Positions 8,030 to 16,987 are shown, counted from the stretch's first letter. The stretch: 64,000 nucleotides of DNA from VAYN01 sp964540905 (GCA_964540905.1 CAZIOS010000001.1:156917-220916), one strand, 5' to 3'. A program made the numbers and translations. Notes: a model not told the origin generated them from the letters alone.

Positions 8030-8749
8030 CTACGGATACCCCAGGTTCGACAGGAACTCGATTCGAGCGCTGATCGCGGCGGCGAAGTGTTGCCAGTCGA
8101 GCTGCGGTGAAGGTTCCCGAGGCCCGGGATCTTCTGCTGAAGAGACCAAATAGCAGACCGCGTCGTAGTAGCCCTCGTCGAGAAGACGCTGGCCGGTGAC
8201 TTCGAATCGGTCCTGATAAGACCGGCCATGCCAGACCTTCTCTGCCGGGAACGGGCCTCTCTGGGGGTTCGTAGGTCGGCGCGAGCCATCAGCGTCGTCC
8301 ATTAGGAACAGATAGCCAAGCCACGGTTTCTCCGGGCCCGTCAAGCCGGTGATGTTGGCGCGGGATAGATCTGCAGAACTACCAAGCGCCTCCTCAACCC
8401 TGTTGTTGTAGTTGTTGCCGAACGATGGCCCGCCAAGCGCCTTCATCTCAAGCGCCGCGACTAGGACTCCCCGGTGAACGACCACTAGGTCCCACTGCTT
8501 GGTCGGCCGGAAATAGCTCGGCAGCACCACGCTGCTCCCTTTAGCACCAACGGACTCCAGCGGATATCCGGCATCGGTGAAAAAGCGGGAGAGCAGATTC
8601 ACGAGGGGGTTGAAATGTCCGCCTCCGCGAACCGCCTTCGAGGAACCCTCAGCGGTGGATCGAATCGTCCGTGCGACCGCCAGCTGCTGGTCCTTGGTCT
8701 GCCAGTAAGCAGCGACTGCAATCTCAAGCTCTTCACGCGTGGGAAGCAT
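8030..8749 (-). CDS. PaeR7I-family type II restriction endonuclease
   Basis: Encodes 239 residues. The family core is clear: GGGHFNPLVNLLSRFF (42-57), LPSYFRPTKQWDLVVV with D87, AALEMKALGGPSFGNNYNNR with E101 and K103, then RVEEALGSSADL. PaeR7I and XhoI cut CTCGAG, and relatives of this closeness often share that site, though specificity is not proven here. Its ATG overlaps the TAA of the methyltransferase gene by one base, so methylase and nuclease are made together, as expected for a self-protecting restriction system. Length matches the family. Confidence 0.88.
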   Translation of the reverse strand: MLPTREELEIAVAAYWQTKDQQLAVARTIRSTAEGSSKAVRGGGHFNPLVNLLSRFFTDAGYPLESVGAKGSSVVLPSYFRPTKQWDLVVVHRGVLVAALEMKALGGPSFGNNYNNRVEEALGSSADLSRANITGLTGPEKPWLGYLFLMDDADGSRRPTNPQRGPFPAEKVWHGRSYQDRFEVTGQRLLDEGYYDAVCYLVSSAEDPGPREPSPQLDWQHFAAAISARIEFLSNLGYP

Positions 8750-10395
8750 TAGCTGGGAATTCCATCGAGACCGTAAAGGGGAAGGGCAAGGCGCGTCGCC
8801 GCCTCTCGATCACGCCTGAGAAAGGCATCTGCCATGGCCTCCGCCGTTCCCGAATCGATCGAGTCCATGGACGGAACACGAATCCGTCGCAGATATTGCG
8901 CTTGGAACCGGAGGAAGCCGCCGCGCATGCGGACCGAGTACGCCTCGATGAAGAGGTTGGCAACGTCACTGAGGATGAGGCCACCAAGAACCTTCAGATC
9001 CCACTGATCGGACGTTACCCAGTAGAGGTTGTGATGCGGGTACGTCTCGCCGGTGTCTAGAACCGGAAATATGGACTCCTTGAAGTCGGGCAGATAGAGC
9101 TTTTCGCGATCGACCAGTCCCTCGATTACACGATCGATCGTCTTGTGCCAGCGTCCCCCCTTGGCGGTGTGGCGCTTCGCCAGAAGCTCCTGGTGGAGTC
9201 TGAGGTAGTCGGCGAACCGTGGCCAATCCTCCATTTCGATGAGACCGTCCGCGTTCCACGGATTGACCAGGTACTTGCCGGACCACCGGACCTCCCCGGA
9301 AGCGATATCGCGCGGGAGCGCCAAGGGAAGCAGTCGCTCGGGCTCAACAAGCTCAGCGTCCTCAGTAATGAAGACCTTATCGGCGCCCGTCGCGACCCCT
9401 ATGCCGACTTTGGTGCCGGTCGCGGTGTCCTCCAGCGACGGATATCTCGCCTCAAGGTCGGCGATAACAGCGAGGCGATCCGGAGAACCATGTGGCCAGC
9501 CGGCTTGGCCGCTGAACCAGCCTCGAAGGCGGGCGCCGCGAAACCCCCGACCGTCCAGTCGCTTAATCCGATCATCGGCGGCGAGCCGAACAAGCTCGCC
9601 AGATTCAGCCTCGCTCAACTCAGCCGATCCCTCGACGACAAGCGGGCCTCGGGTCTGCTCCTCTCGGCGGATCACAGTCACGGCCGGATAGGCGTCGACC
9701 TCGTCCTCGAATGCATCGACGCCGGTCATCGAAATCAGCGTCTCGACCGCCCACTGGTCGCCGACCATCGCCCGCAGCCGGGCGCCATAGGCGTTGCGCA
9801 TCCATCGATCCGCGCAAATAAACCCCAAAGCAGCACCACTCTTCAGAGCTTTTAGTCCGTGCTCGTAGAAACCGACGTAAACGTCCGCTCGTCCACCCAT
9901 GGTGGCGCAGGCGAGACGGTATGCGTCCGATCTCTCCCGAGGGACGGCCTCCAGGCGAACATACGGCGGATTGCCGACCACGAAGTCGGCAGACTGCTTC
10001 TGCGGGGGTTCGAGAAGAAAGTCTCCGCTTCGAATCCAGTGTCGAGCCAGATCTTCCGTGACCTCTGGCCGAAAGCCCGCTGCACCCAGCGTCGCCCGAG
10101 CAGCCTGACGACTCTGACTGGCGTTCTCCGGAATTAGGTCGATTGCCGACAGGGCGGCGTGGGCACCAGCCAGGTCGCAATCGTAGTTGCGGGCCGAGAC
10201 AACAAGACGCTCGATCATCGGCACAAGGAACGCGCCGGAGCCGCAGGCCGGCTCAACGGCCCTCAGCGAGACCAGATCCTTATCGGCCGTATAGCCGACA
10301 AGATCCAGGATGAGCTCCACAACCCAACGGCGGGTAAAGACCTCGCCGTGCTCGGCCGTTTCTCGAAATGGGATTGATGCGGTCTCGGTTGCCAT
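8749..10395 (-). CDS. N6-adenine DNA methyltransferase of the PaeR7I-like system
   Basis: Encodes 548 residues from ATG 10395 (MATETASIPFRETAEHGEVF). The frame stays open to 10542, but that stretch runs through the hairpin of att module 2 and is not coding. The SAM-binding motif I is AVEPACGSGAFLVP (about 47-59) and the catalytic motif IV is GNPPYVRLE, with NPPY at 142-145, typical of N6-adenine methyltransferases in type II systems. The C-terminal half should be the target-recognition region. It is the first gene of the M-R-accessory operon and protects host sites from the endonuclease encoded downstream. Confidence 0.88.
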   Translation of the reverse strand: MATETASIPFRETAEHGEVFTRRWVVELILDLVGYTADKDLVSLRAVEPACGSGAFLVPMIERLVVSARNYDCDLAGAHAALSAIDLIPENASQSRQAARATLGAAGFRPEVTEDLARHWIRSGDFLLEPPQKQSADFVVGNPPYVRLEAVPRERSDAYRLACATMGGRADVYVGFYEHGLKALKSGAALGFICADRWMRNAYGARLRAMVGDQWAVETLISMTGVDAFEDEVDAYPAVTVIRREEQTRGPLVVEGSAELSEAESGELVRLAADDRIKRLDGRGFRGARLRGWFSGQAGWPHGSPDRLAVIADLEARYPSLEDTATGTKVGIGVATGADKVFITEDAELVEPERLLPLALPRDIASGEVRWSGKYLVNPWNADGLIEMEDWPRFADYLRLHQELLAKRHTAKGGRWHKTIDRVIEGLVDREKLYLPDFKESIFPVLDTGETYPHHNLYWVTSDQWDLKVLGGLILSDVANLFIEAYSVRMRGGFLRFQAQYLRRIRVPSMDSIDSGTAEAMADAFLRRDREAATRLALPLYGLDGIPS

Positions 10396-10499
10396 TGCGC
10401 CGACAGGAGCGTAGGCGAGCGAGCGGCGCTGAGAACGACGGCGGCCTCGGAGTCTCTCGGCCGAGGTTGGGTTGACTACGAGCAAGTCGACCGGCGTTT

Positions 10500-10675
10500 G
10501 GCACTCATCGGCAAGAGTGCCCGAAACACCAAAAATCGCCACTAATCCACGCTACGTGGTCGTTGGCGTCAGCGTAAGTTACCTGGAAATCTTGCGTTTC
10601 TGTACGCGAGATTGCGCCCAGAGCCGCGACATCGCACCAAGAGGTCGCCGGTTCGGTTCAATCCGCCTAGCTCCA
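10500..10675 (+). repeat. att-associated module, copy 2, with degenerate tRNA-Ala 3' half
   Basis: The hairpin GGCACTC / GAGTGCC (10500-10521, 8-base loop) is followed by CGAAACACC and AATCGCC. The module then runs through GCCCAGAGCCGCGACATCGC to a 44-base degenerate copy of the tRNA-Ala(CGC) 3' half (10632-10675), which still ends ATCCGCCTAGCTCCA. Compared with copies 3 and 4 it has small substitutions and insertions around the T-loop, so it is an older copy. It ends the restriction cassette and precedes the SIR2-STAND gene. Confidence 0.78.
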
Positions 10676-10758
10676 TCTTCAAGGACCTTGGCGACATCGC
10701 AGCGGCGTCGAGAACGACGGCTGCTACGGGGAAATGTCGCTTTAAGGGAAGTACTCTT

Positions 10759-13700
10759 GTGTTTATTGTTCCGGAGCCCCATACGGGCCCGCAGCGGCGA
10801 TATGTTGGCCGGCCTTTGAACGACGCTTTTACCGACTGGCTGGCTGACGTCCGGGGCGTGATGCTCGGGATCGCAGTCGACTCCGCCGAGCCCGATCCCG
10901 ATCCACTCACCTTTCTGCTCGGCGCGGGGTCCTCGTACTCGTCGGGCGGTCCGCGGACCGCCGACATCCTCAAGAGCTGCCGCGAGGCTCGGGGAAACGC
11001 CTTCGGCAGCGACGAGGAGGTCTACGAATGGTTCTCGAGCCGTCTCGCGAACCGCGAGCGGAATCGAATCATCCGCCCCCTGTTCAGCGACACCACTCCG
11101 TACGTCGGCTACCGCTGCCTCGCGGCGATGGCGGACGCGCGGCCGATCATCGTCGTCAACCTCAACTGGGATGACTGCGTCAAACAGGCGGCTGAGAAGG
11201 TCAGCGTACCGTTCCAGCGCTTCGACCTCAAAGACGTCGCCCGCGGGAGCACACTGATCGAGCAGGCGCGCAAAAGTGGCCGGGGCATCGTCTGCGCCCA
11301 CGTGCACGGCTACCTGGTCGCGAAGGGAGAAAGGGCTTCCATACACGGCATCCGTTTCTCCCGTCCCGACACCGACAGCTTCGAGCCCCCCGAAGTTGCC
11401 CTGTTAGAAGAGCTGCTCGCACATCCGACTATCGTCGCCGGCACCTCGCTGGTCGGCTCCAACGACTCCCACCAACTCGTCGGAGCGCTGCTGCCCAAAG
11501 GCGACGGGGGCGAGGAGGCGGCGGGGGACGATGCGGATGTCGGGGGCGAGGAGGCGGCTGAGGCCGTCGGCGAGGCGGATGTCGGGGGCGAGGAGGCGGC
11601 TGAGGCCGTCGGCGAGGCGGAGGCCGCGGCGAGGCTCCCCGAGCCGCTCTGGATCTTCGAACGCGGTCCGCACTCGCTCTCTCCCGGTTTCGACACGCGG
11701 ATCGCCGTCCACCTCTCCCACGCCCTGCTCGCGCGGAACTCGCTGCGGAACTTCGTCTGCGACACGGACGTCGACTTCGACATGATGATGACGGAGCTGC
11801 GAGCAACCGAAATCGGGCTGCCGTGGCCGCAGGGCGAACCACCCGAGACCCAGTTGCCGATTCTGGAGAAGATCGTCCCCCCAAACCCGGGGGAGGTGCG
11901 GCACCTGCTCGACCAGCGATACTCGCTGATCGTCGGCGCCCCCTACGTCGGATGCTCGACTCTCGCCTTCCTGATCGCCTGGTGGCAGTGCCTGGTCGAA
12001 CTGGGGGCCCTGGCAGAGCCTCGTGGAGTGAAGGGCCTGCAGGGTGCCGGCCAAGCGCTCGAGTACCTCGAGCGCAGCGACCTCGAAGGGATCGGCGCCA
12101 TCGTGATCGATGATCTCTTCGACGAGCGTGACGGCGAGGATGAGGCGGCGGCGCTACGCGATCGCCTCACTAAAGCGCTGGAGCGGGCAGGCAACCGGCG
12201 CGTGCTGGCGACGGCGTCGGCGGACGCAGCCCTCCGCTCGGCCTGTCAGCCGGGAGGAGCGATGCACGACGTCTTCGAGACGACCGTGGTCCGCGCCCGG
12301 TCGCTGTGGCGCCCCGATGACCTCCGTGCCTGGGCAAGAGCACGGGGAGGAGAACAGGCTGAGACCGTCTGCCGCGAGGTACGGATGGGGGTGGTCTTGA
12401 CTCCCTCGCAGGCGATCCGCACCTACGAGGCCCACGTCCCCTACGAGGAGCAGGAGGATTGGCGGGGGCGCCTGCGGCAGCACCTGGACCGCCTCTACTC
12501 GGCCGACAGGGGGGAGACGGGGGAGTCCCGCGCCCTGGCACTGGCGCTGGTCCGCTTGCAGGACTTCTCTGTTCCCCGCCTGGCCGACGAGCTGTCTGAC
12601 ATCTGCGGAGCCGATGCTTGTCGCGAGGTCCGAGAGGACCCGTGGAATCTGTGCACTCCGATCGAGGTGGATGGCGCGAAATACCTGCGCCTGAGCAATT
12701 CTGGCCTGACCCAAGTCGTCGATGACTGGCTCGGCGAGCGGCGACACGACCTGGAGGCCTCGCTGCGCAATGGCAGTCGCCGCCTCCGCTGGGCGCTCGA
12801 CGCGCTGCGCCATTGGAGTGTCTTCCGCGACGCCGACGTCGCCGAGATCGGGAACGGGGTCGACACCGCCGAGCTGACGATGTTCGGCTCCGAGTACGTC
12901 AAGCGCGCGCTCGACGAATGCGACCCGGAGGCGGCCGTGAACGTGCTGTGGCGGATCTGGAACGCGAAGAAGGACCACTGGACGGCCAAAGACGTAGCCC
13001 TCGACCTGGCGCTGCACTGGGATCGCCTGCGCGAGTCGTCGAAGGTCTGGGACCTACGTGACTCGCTGCTCAAGGCGGTGAAACCCATGGGCGCCTACGC
13101 GATGTTCGAGGCGATCATGCGGGTCGGCCGACCGGTCGAGATCGAGCTCTGGCACGCGACCGTGGACCGGCTGTTGAACATGGCACGGAGCAAGCACAAG
13201 AGCAAGTACGCCCGGCGCCAGGTCGCACTTGCCTTCGACGCCACCCTCTGGCGACGTTGTCCGGTCTCACCGACGGAAGAACGGAAGCTGATCAAGAAGT
13301 TTCTGGCGGGGTGCAGCAACGACCGGCGGCTGCGAGCGACGATGGCGGCCGCCTGCGTCTATCACCACGAGGGAGCGAAACGACTGCGCGAAGCCGAATA
13401 CGAGCTGCCGCCACTTGGCACCGACATCGACCTTCCCCAAGCGCGCGAGATCGCCTGGCTCGTCGCCTGGCATTTCGTGCATCAAAGCCGCTGCCGGGCG
13501 CTGGCCAGCCGCAGAGCCTTTCTCTCGACGATGGACGGGGCCCCGGACGCCGCCCCCCGCTACCTCGACCGGGAGCCTCGCAAGAATCCCCTGGATGAAG
13601 AACACAAGGCCGCAGTCGTGCGCTTCGTCGAGGCTCTGCTTGGCCAACCGACCACCGCGGGCTGGGCGTTGCATCTGATCATGAACGTCCACGCGACGAT

Positions 13701-14223
13701 GGGGGATTTCGACGTCCGCGAGGATCACATTCGCAGCCTGCACAACCTGCTCAGCGCCGAGCAGCCCGGCAGCGGCGTTCTCAGCGCCGTCCTCACCTAC
13801 GCGCCGACCCAGCAGATCTACGGGTTGCTGATCGACAAGCTGCGAACCGAGCGTGCCAAAGTCGCGCTGCAGGAAGGCCTGCGCAAGGGGATCGAAATCG
13901 AGGAAACCGTCGTCGCACCACCGCGCTTCCTAATGGGGTCCGATCCCTGGGCGATCCGCCACCACTGGGACGCGATGCCCGAACGGCTGCCGTTCGGAGC
14001 GGCCACCGCGCAGGAGCTGATCGAGAAGCTGGCACAGCGGATCCCGAGCGCGGTCGAAGAAGGAAAGGTCGACAGGGAGCAGGCCGAACACGCGATCGCA
14101 GTGCTGGGCGGCGGCCATACGGTGGCGATTGAGAGCTGGCCGCAGCCATCCAGATCCGATCTGGATGATGTCCTCGGACTGCTGAGCTTCGTCGCGGACT
14201 TCTACGCCGTCACGGAAAAGTGA
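10759..14223 (+). CDS. SIR2-like NADase fused to a STAND-type ATPase
   Basis: Encodes 1154 residues from GTG 10759, which follows an AAGGGAAG ribosome site; ATG 10861 is an alternative. The frame is open from 10612, but that would translate the tRNA remnant. The N-terminal SIR2-like domain has GAGSS at 55-59, NLNWDD at 134-139 and HVHG at 181-184, matching the NAD-binding and catalytic-His motifs. A P-loop follows at 393-401, GAPYVGCST, in which the expected Lys is Cys399; a Walker B with DD at 451-452 (IVIDDLFDE) is intact. About 600 helical residues form the presumed sensor. This plan resembles Avs/DSR-type antiphage proteins that deplete NAD+ on sensing phage. It overlaps the protease gene by four bases. 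Confidence 0.8.
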   Translation: MFIVPEPHTGPQRRYVGRPLNDAFTDWLADVRGVMLGIAVDSAEPDPDPLTFLLGAGSSYSSGGPRTADILKSCREARGNAFGSDEEVYEWFSSRLANRERNRIIRPLFSDTTPYVGYRCLAAMADARPIIVVNLNWDDCVKQAAEKVSVPFQRFDLKDVARGSTLIEQARKSGRGIVCAHVHGYLVAKGERASIHGIRFSRPDTDSFEPPEVALLEELLAHPTIVAGTSLVGSNDSHQLVGALLPKGDGGEEAAGDDADVGGEEAAEAVGEADVGGEEAAEAVGEAEAAARLPEPLWIFERGPHSLSPGFDTRIAVHLSHALLARNSLRNFVCDTDVDFDMMMTELRATEIGLPWPQGEPPETQLPILEKIVPPNPGEVRHLLDQRYSLIVGAPYVGCSTLAFLIAWWQCLVELGALAEPRGVKGLQGAGQALEYLERSDLEGIGAIVIDDLFDERDGEDEAAALRDRLTKALERAGNRRVLATASADAALRSACQPGGAMHDVFETTVVRARSLWRPDDLRAWARARGGEQAETVCREVRMGVVLTPSQAIRTYEAHVPYEEQEDWRGRLRQHLDRLYSADRGETGESRALALALVRLQDFSVPRLADELSDICGADACREVREDPWNLCTPIEVDGAKYLRLSNSGLTQVVDDWLGERRHDLEASLRNGSRRLRWALDALRHWSVFRDADVAEIGNGVDTAELTMFGSEYVKRALDECDPEAAVNVLWRIWNAKKDHWTAKDVALDLALHWDRLRESSKVWDLRDSLLKAVKPMGAYAMFEAIMRVGRPVEIELWHATVDRLLNMARSKHKSKYARRQVALAFDATLWRRCPVSPTEERKLIKKFLAGCSNDRRLRATMAAACVYHHEGAKRLREAEYELPPLGTDIDLPQAREIAWLVAWHFVHQSRCRALASRRAFLSTMDGAPDAAPRYLDREPRKNPLDEEHKAAVVRFVEALLGQPTTAGWALHLIMNVHATMGDFDVREDHIRSLHNLLSAEQPGSGVLSAVLTYAPTQQIYGLLIDKLRTERAKVALQEGLRKGIEIEETVVAPPRFLMGSDPWAIRHHWDAMPERLPFGAATAQELIEKLAQRIPSAVEEGKVDREQAEHAIAVLGGGHTVAIESWPQPSRSDLDDVLGLLSFVADFYAVTEK
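11533..11616 (+). repeat. 42-bp perfect tandem repeat (two units) inside the SIR2-STAND gene
   Basis: Two identical 42-base units lie at 11533-11574 and 11575-11616, preceded and followed by partial matches. They encode an Ala/Glu/Gly-rich 14-residue unit (ADVGGEEAAEAVGE) between the SIR2 and P-loop parts. Because the unit is a multiple of three, copy-number change would lengthen or shorten the linker without breaking the frame. Confidence 0.9.
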
Positions 14224-15179
14224 GTCGCGAGGAACTGCTTGAGCCTGCTTGCCGAGCGTTTGGCGCGGCGGCGAGCCCGGCGGAACTGGAGCAGGCAATC
14301 GATCTCTGGGCCCCACGCTTCCACCACGAGCTCGAACGGAGGATGGTCCGTGGCTCCCGGCCGCTGCTGGGGATGGATGTCACCCGCATCCCCGGCTGGG
14401 GCGGCTTCACCGCCCGTCGTGGCGACTCCTTCTTCGTCGGGGTGGGCGCGGCAGGGGGTCGCGAGGCACGCTTTACCTTCGCCCACGAGCTGGCTCACGT
14501 CGTCCTCAACAGCGCCGACCGTCCTCGGCTGAGCCTCGACCGCGAGAAAGAAGAGGTCTTCTGCAACCACTTTGCCCTGCGGGCCCTCACCCCCCCGGCG
14601 CTGATCCGTGCCGACTTCGCCAAGCACGGCGCTCCCCGCTCCCTGACCGGCGTCGTCAACTTCGCCTCGCGGTTCCGGGTCTCGCTCCGTCTCTCGCTGC
14701 GAGCGATCGACGAGTTCCTGCCGGCGGAGTGGCCGGTTTGCTTCATCGCCGCCACCTGGCGCACCCACCCACGCGGCGACGAAGTCTATGGCTTGCGGGT
14801 CGACCTCTCCGCCAGCGACGACCGCCTCTTCGTGCCCCAGGACTGCCGCCTCTCCACCCTCGGCTACAAGGGGCTAGAAGCCTGGGCCCTCGACGCCGAC
14901 GTGGGTGACAGCGGCAGCGGCGCCGAGAGCGCCGCTCGCCTACGCTCAGGAAGGCGGGGGGTATCCGCTTGGGTCGGGGAGAGCCGCTGGGCCGCCCGGC
15001 GCCACTACGCGCCAGCTACCAACGCCGCGGACGACAGGCCAGCGGCCCTTTGCATGCTCGAGGTCTCGCGACTCTCCCCACAGCTCGGCGGCCGCCGGCG
15101 CCGTGCGCTCGGAATCCGTGACAGCACTCGACCGGCGGCCAAGCTCCCCGGCCAACTCGACCTCATCGGACAGGCCTGA
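14220..15179 (+). CDS. ImmA/IrrE-type (DUF955) metalloprotease, partner of SIR2-STAND
   Basis: Encodes 319 residues from GTG 14220, overlapping the SIR2-STAND stop as GTGA, so translation is coupled. The zinc-protease motif HELAH lies at 89-93 inside FTFAHELAHVVLNS, and KEEVFCNHFALRAL (110-123) supplies the downstream acidic residue typical of ImmA/IrrE peptidases. The C-terminal third is Arg/Ala-rich, low complexity and may be poorly folded. Such proteases cut repressors or activate partners in phage and defence settings. Here it probably processes or controls the SIR2-STAND protein; that is inferred from coupling. Its last 17 bases overlap the convergent gene. Confidence 0.8.
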   Translation: MSREELLEPACRAFGAAASPAELEQAIDLWAPRFHHELERRMVRGSRPLLGMDVTRIPGWGGFTARRGDSFFVGVGAAGGREARFTFAHELAHVVLNSADRPRLSLDREKEEVFCNHFALRALTPPALIRADFAKHGAPRSLTGVVNFASRFRVSLRLSLRAIDEFLPAEWPVCFIAATWRTHPRGDEVYGLRVDLSASDDRLFVPQDCRLSTLGYKGLEAWALDADVGDSGSGAESAARLRSGRRGVSAWVGESRWAARRHYAPATNAADDRPAALCMLEVSRLSPQLGGRRRRALGIRDSTRPAAKLPGQLDLIGQA

Positions 15180-15894
15180 GTGCCCGCCGCTCGCCTCCAG
15201 CGGCGAGCGGCGGGAAGTAGAACTCCCAGCTGAGCGCGAAATCGACGACAGTGTTGGCGAGAATCGCCAGGGCCCCCACCGTCACCGCCCAGCCCTCGTT
15301 CTTCGTGTAGTACAGGGCCGCGAGAACGACGAGGAACCCGAGGTTGTTCAGCATCCATGCCCGCTGCTGCTGCAGGGCTTCGCGGTCGGCGCCGTTATTC
15401 GTCAGGTTGGCCACGTACCAGAAGATGTCCAGCAGCAACAGGAGACCAAAGATCGCGATCAGCTGACGGCTGCCGTCAACGTAGAAGCTCATCAGGGCGA
15501 AGAACACGCTCTGGATCATGATCACGATGAAATTGACACCTATCCCGCCACTTGCGACGCCGGCCTCGTTCCGCTCTCTCGACTCACCGAAGAGCTGCTC
15601 CAAAAGTTGGTTGTTGCCGTGGTAAAAGCGGATGATTGCGGTGACGACGGCGAGCGTGCAGAGGATCGCGCGGGGTGAGATCTGGTCGAGAGCAAGTATG
15701 CCGTCCGCATGGCCGCCAAGCGCCTGCTGACGGGAGTCTCCGTCACCGGTGAGCAAGGTGAGGATCGCGTGGGTGAGCGCCAAGCCCATCACGATCGAGA
15801 CCAGATTCTTGACCGAGAGGAGAGCGGCCGGGAGCCGCGGATCGTCGCTGTCTCCCTGCCCCGCCCGTTCGCTCTGCTGTTCTTCCTCCATCAC
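15163..15894 (-). CDS. Multi-pass membrane protein of unknown function
   Basis: Encodes 243 residues (ATG 15894 or the adjacent ATG 15891). An acidic, soluble N-terminus of about 25 residues is followed by hydrophobic stretches near 30-47, 78-90, 118-138, 143-162, 182-196 and 202-220, suggesting about six passes. No family motif is recognised. It is convergent with the ImmA-like gene, with stops overlapping by 17 bases, and lies inside the same att-bounded cassette. It may be an independent membrane effector, but nothing shows this directly. Confidence 0.7.
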   Translation of the reverse strand: MMEEEQQSERAGQGDSDDPRLPAALLSVKNLVSIVMGLALTHAILTLLTGDGDSRQQALGGHADGILALDQISPRAILCTLAVVTAIIRFYHGNNQLLEQLFGESRERNEAGVASGGIGVNFIVIMIQSVFFALMSFYVDGSRQLIAIFGLLLLLDIFWYVANLTNNGADREALQQQRAWMLNNLGFLVVLAALYYTKNEGWAVTVGALAILANTVVDFALSWEFYFPPLAAGGERRALRPVR

Positions 15895-16129
15895 TAGACT
15901 AGAACCTATAATTCGATCCAGACGAATAAATAATCAAGCCTCGTCACATCACATGAAAGGGAGAGGTGAGCACCGAACGACGGCGCCGGAGGCGCGCTGG
16001 ATTGCCTGGCTGCAGACCGCACCCGAGTAGAGAAGGCGCTGCGCGCCTTCTCCCCACTACTTCTACTTTTCTTACCATCAGGTCGTGACGTTCAGTGGGG
16101 TTGTTCACGAAGGTCGACCCACTCGACCG
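15895..16129. other. AT-richer intergenic stretch
   Basis: Bases 15900-15955 are clearly richer in A/T than the surroundings and probably hold the promoter of the minus-strand membrane-protein gene. A 25-codon frame on the plus strand (ATG 15953 to TAG 16030, MKGRGEHRTTAPEARWIAWL and on) stops exactly at the base that begins the hairpin at 16030. It could be the tail of a lost gene; I do not call it a gene. Confidence 0.35.
16030..16052 (+). terminator. 10-bp hairpin, probable terminator
   Basis: GAGAAGGCGC, three-base loop TGC, GCGCCTTCTC forms a perfect 10-bp stem, followed by a pyrimidine-rich tract with TTCTACTTTTC about 12 bases on. This fits a plus-strand intrinsic terminator with a displaced T-run. 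Confidence 0.5.
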
Positions 16130-16132
16130 TGA

Positions 16133-16348
16133 ATCGATGTCCTTCATGAGGAGTTAGGCCGAGACGATCCCGAGCGCGTTCACTCCAGGCTGTTCGAGCG
16201 CTTCGCGGCGAGCGTGGGGTTGTCGCCCGCCGAGCTGCGAATCGACCCGGCGCAGGTACTGCCGGGGGTCCGAGCCTACGTCGCGGAGTTGGAGCGTGTG
16301 TTTGGCAGCGGCGGCCAGGCCGAGGCCTGGCCGCATATCTCTTCCTAG
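16133..16348 (+). pseudogene. 3' fragment of a TenA/PqqC-like iron-containing redox enzyme gene
   Basis: The frame opens after a stop at 16130-16132 and reads IDVLHEELGRDDPERVHSRL and then FERFAASVGLSPAEL to a TAG at 16346. The pattern LHEELG-DDPERVHSRLFERF resembles the C-terminal half of heme-oxygenase-like iron-containing redox enzymes, which are normally 220 residues or more. There is no start codon in a sensible place and no upstream part of the gene, so this is a truncated remnant of about 70 codons. Confidence 0.45.
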
Positions 16349-16375
16349 AGTCGTCCGCTGTCGACGCCAGCGAGA

Positions 16376-16630
16376 CCACCTACAGCCTGGGGAAAACTCG
16401 ACGCCCGCGCGCATAAAGGGGAGAGGCTCCTCGACTTGGTGGACTCACGTCCACAGGCCGATGTGCTGGGCCGGACCCTAACTGTGTTGCGCGAGGTCCT
16501 CGACCCATCCGACATAGAACGCCTAAAGACATGGCAGCGCCGTTACTCGGGGAACCCACCGGAAGGCGAACGAGCGGAGCGGATCTTGAAGTACCTCGAC
16601 TACCTGCTGGTCTACGTCGAGCACAAATTT
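16376..16630 (+). pseudogene. Coding remnant of unknown family
   Basis: The plus frame reads PTAWGKLDARAHKGERLLDL, then VDSRPQADVLGRTLTVLREV and LKTWQRRYSGNPPEGERAER up to about VYVEHKF, after which the frame changes character abruptly. It looks like genuine helical coding sequence with actinobacterial composition but has no clear start and no family I recognise. TTG 16436 or GTG 16439 could start a small protein. I treat it as part of the degraded zone at the cassette end. Confidence 0.3.
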
Positions 16631-16800
16631 AAAAGAGTGATCCCGCCGCCGGGTGGTGGTTGTCTGCGGAATTCTGCAGACTCAGGGAGAAGCGGGTCGG
16701 CTAGCTCCCTCAGCGCCGCCGGCATTTCGGGGCAGCTGGTCAGGTCGAGCGCCCCCTTCTGCCTCGTCGTGAAGGTAGCTTCTGAAAGACGGAGCGGACG

Positions 16801-16930
16801 CGTCGCGATCCCGGCGACTACCTGCTCGCCCTGGCAAGGAAGGCCAGTGCCGAGGCAATCGTCACCGGCGAGAAGGACCTGCTTGACCACCCGGAGGACC
16901 TGCAGCCTCCGAGGATCTTTTCTTCGTCTC
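16801..16930 (+). pseudogene. PIN-domain toxin fragment
   Basis: The plus frame beginning CGT CGC GAT reads RRDPGDYLLALARKASAEAI, VTGEKDLLDH and PEDLQPPRIF. This is the C-terminal half of a PIN-domain (VapC-like) ribonuclease, with the D-P-x-D...L-A and T-G-D/E-x-D-L-L signature. The N-terminal half with the first catalytic Asp is absent in any frame, and the sequence runs on into att module 3. It is a truncated toxin remnant with no antitoxin partner seen. Confidence 0.5.
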
Positions 16931-16987
16931 GGTGCCGGGGCAGCGACCCACGTGAGGCGATGGCGCCGGTCTGGGCCCACAAGCTAT

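Noticed and set aside
10612..10758. Upstream extension of the SIR2-STAND reading frame to ATG 10612
   Set aside because: It would translate the tRNA-Ala remnant at 10632-10675; GTG 10759 with an AAGGGAAG site is a better start.
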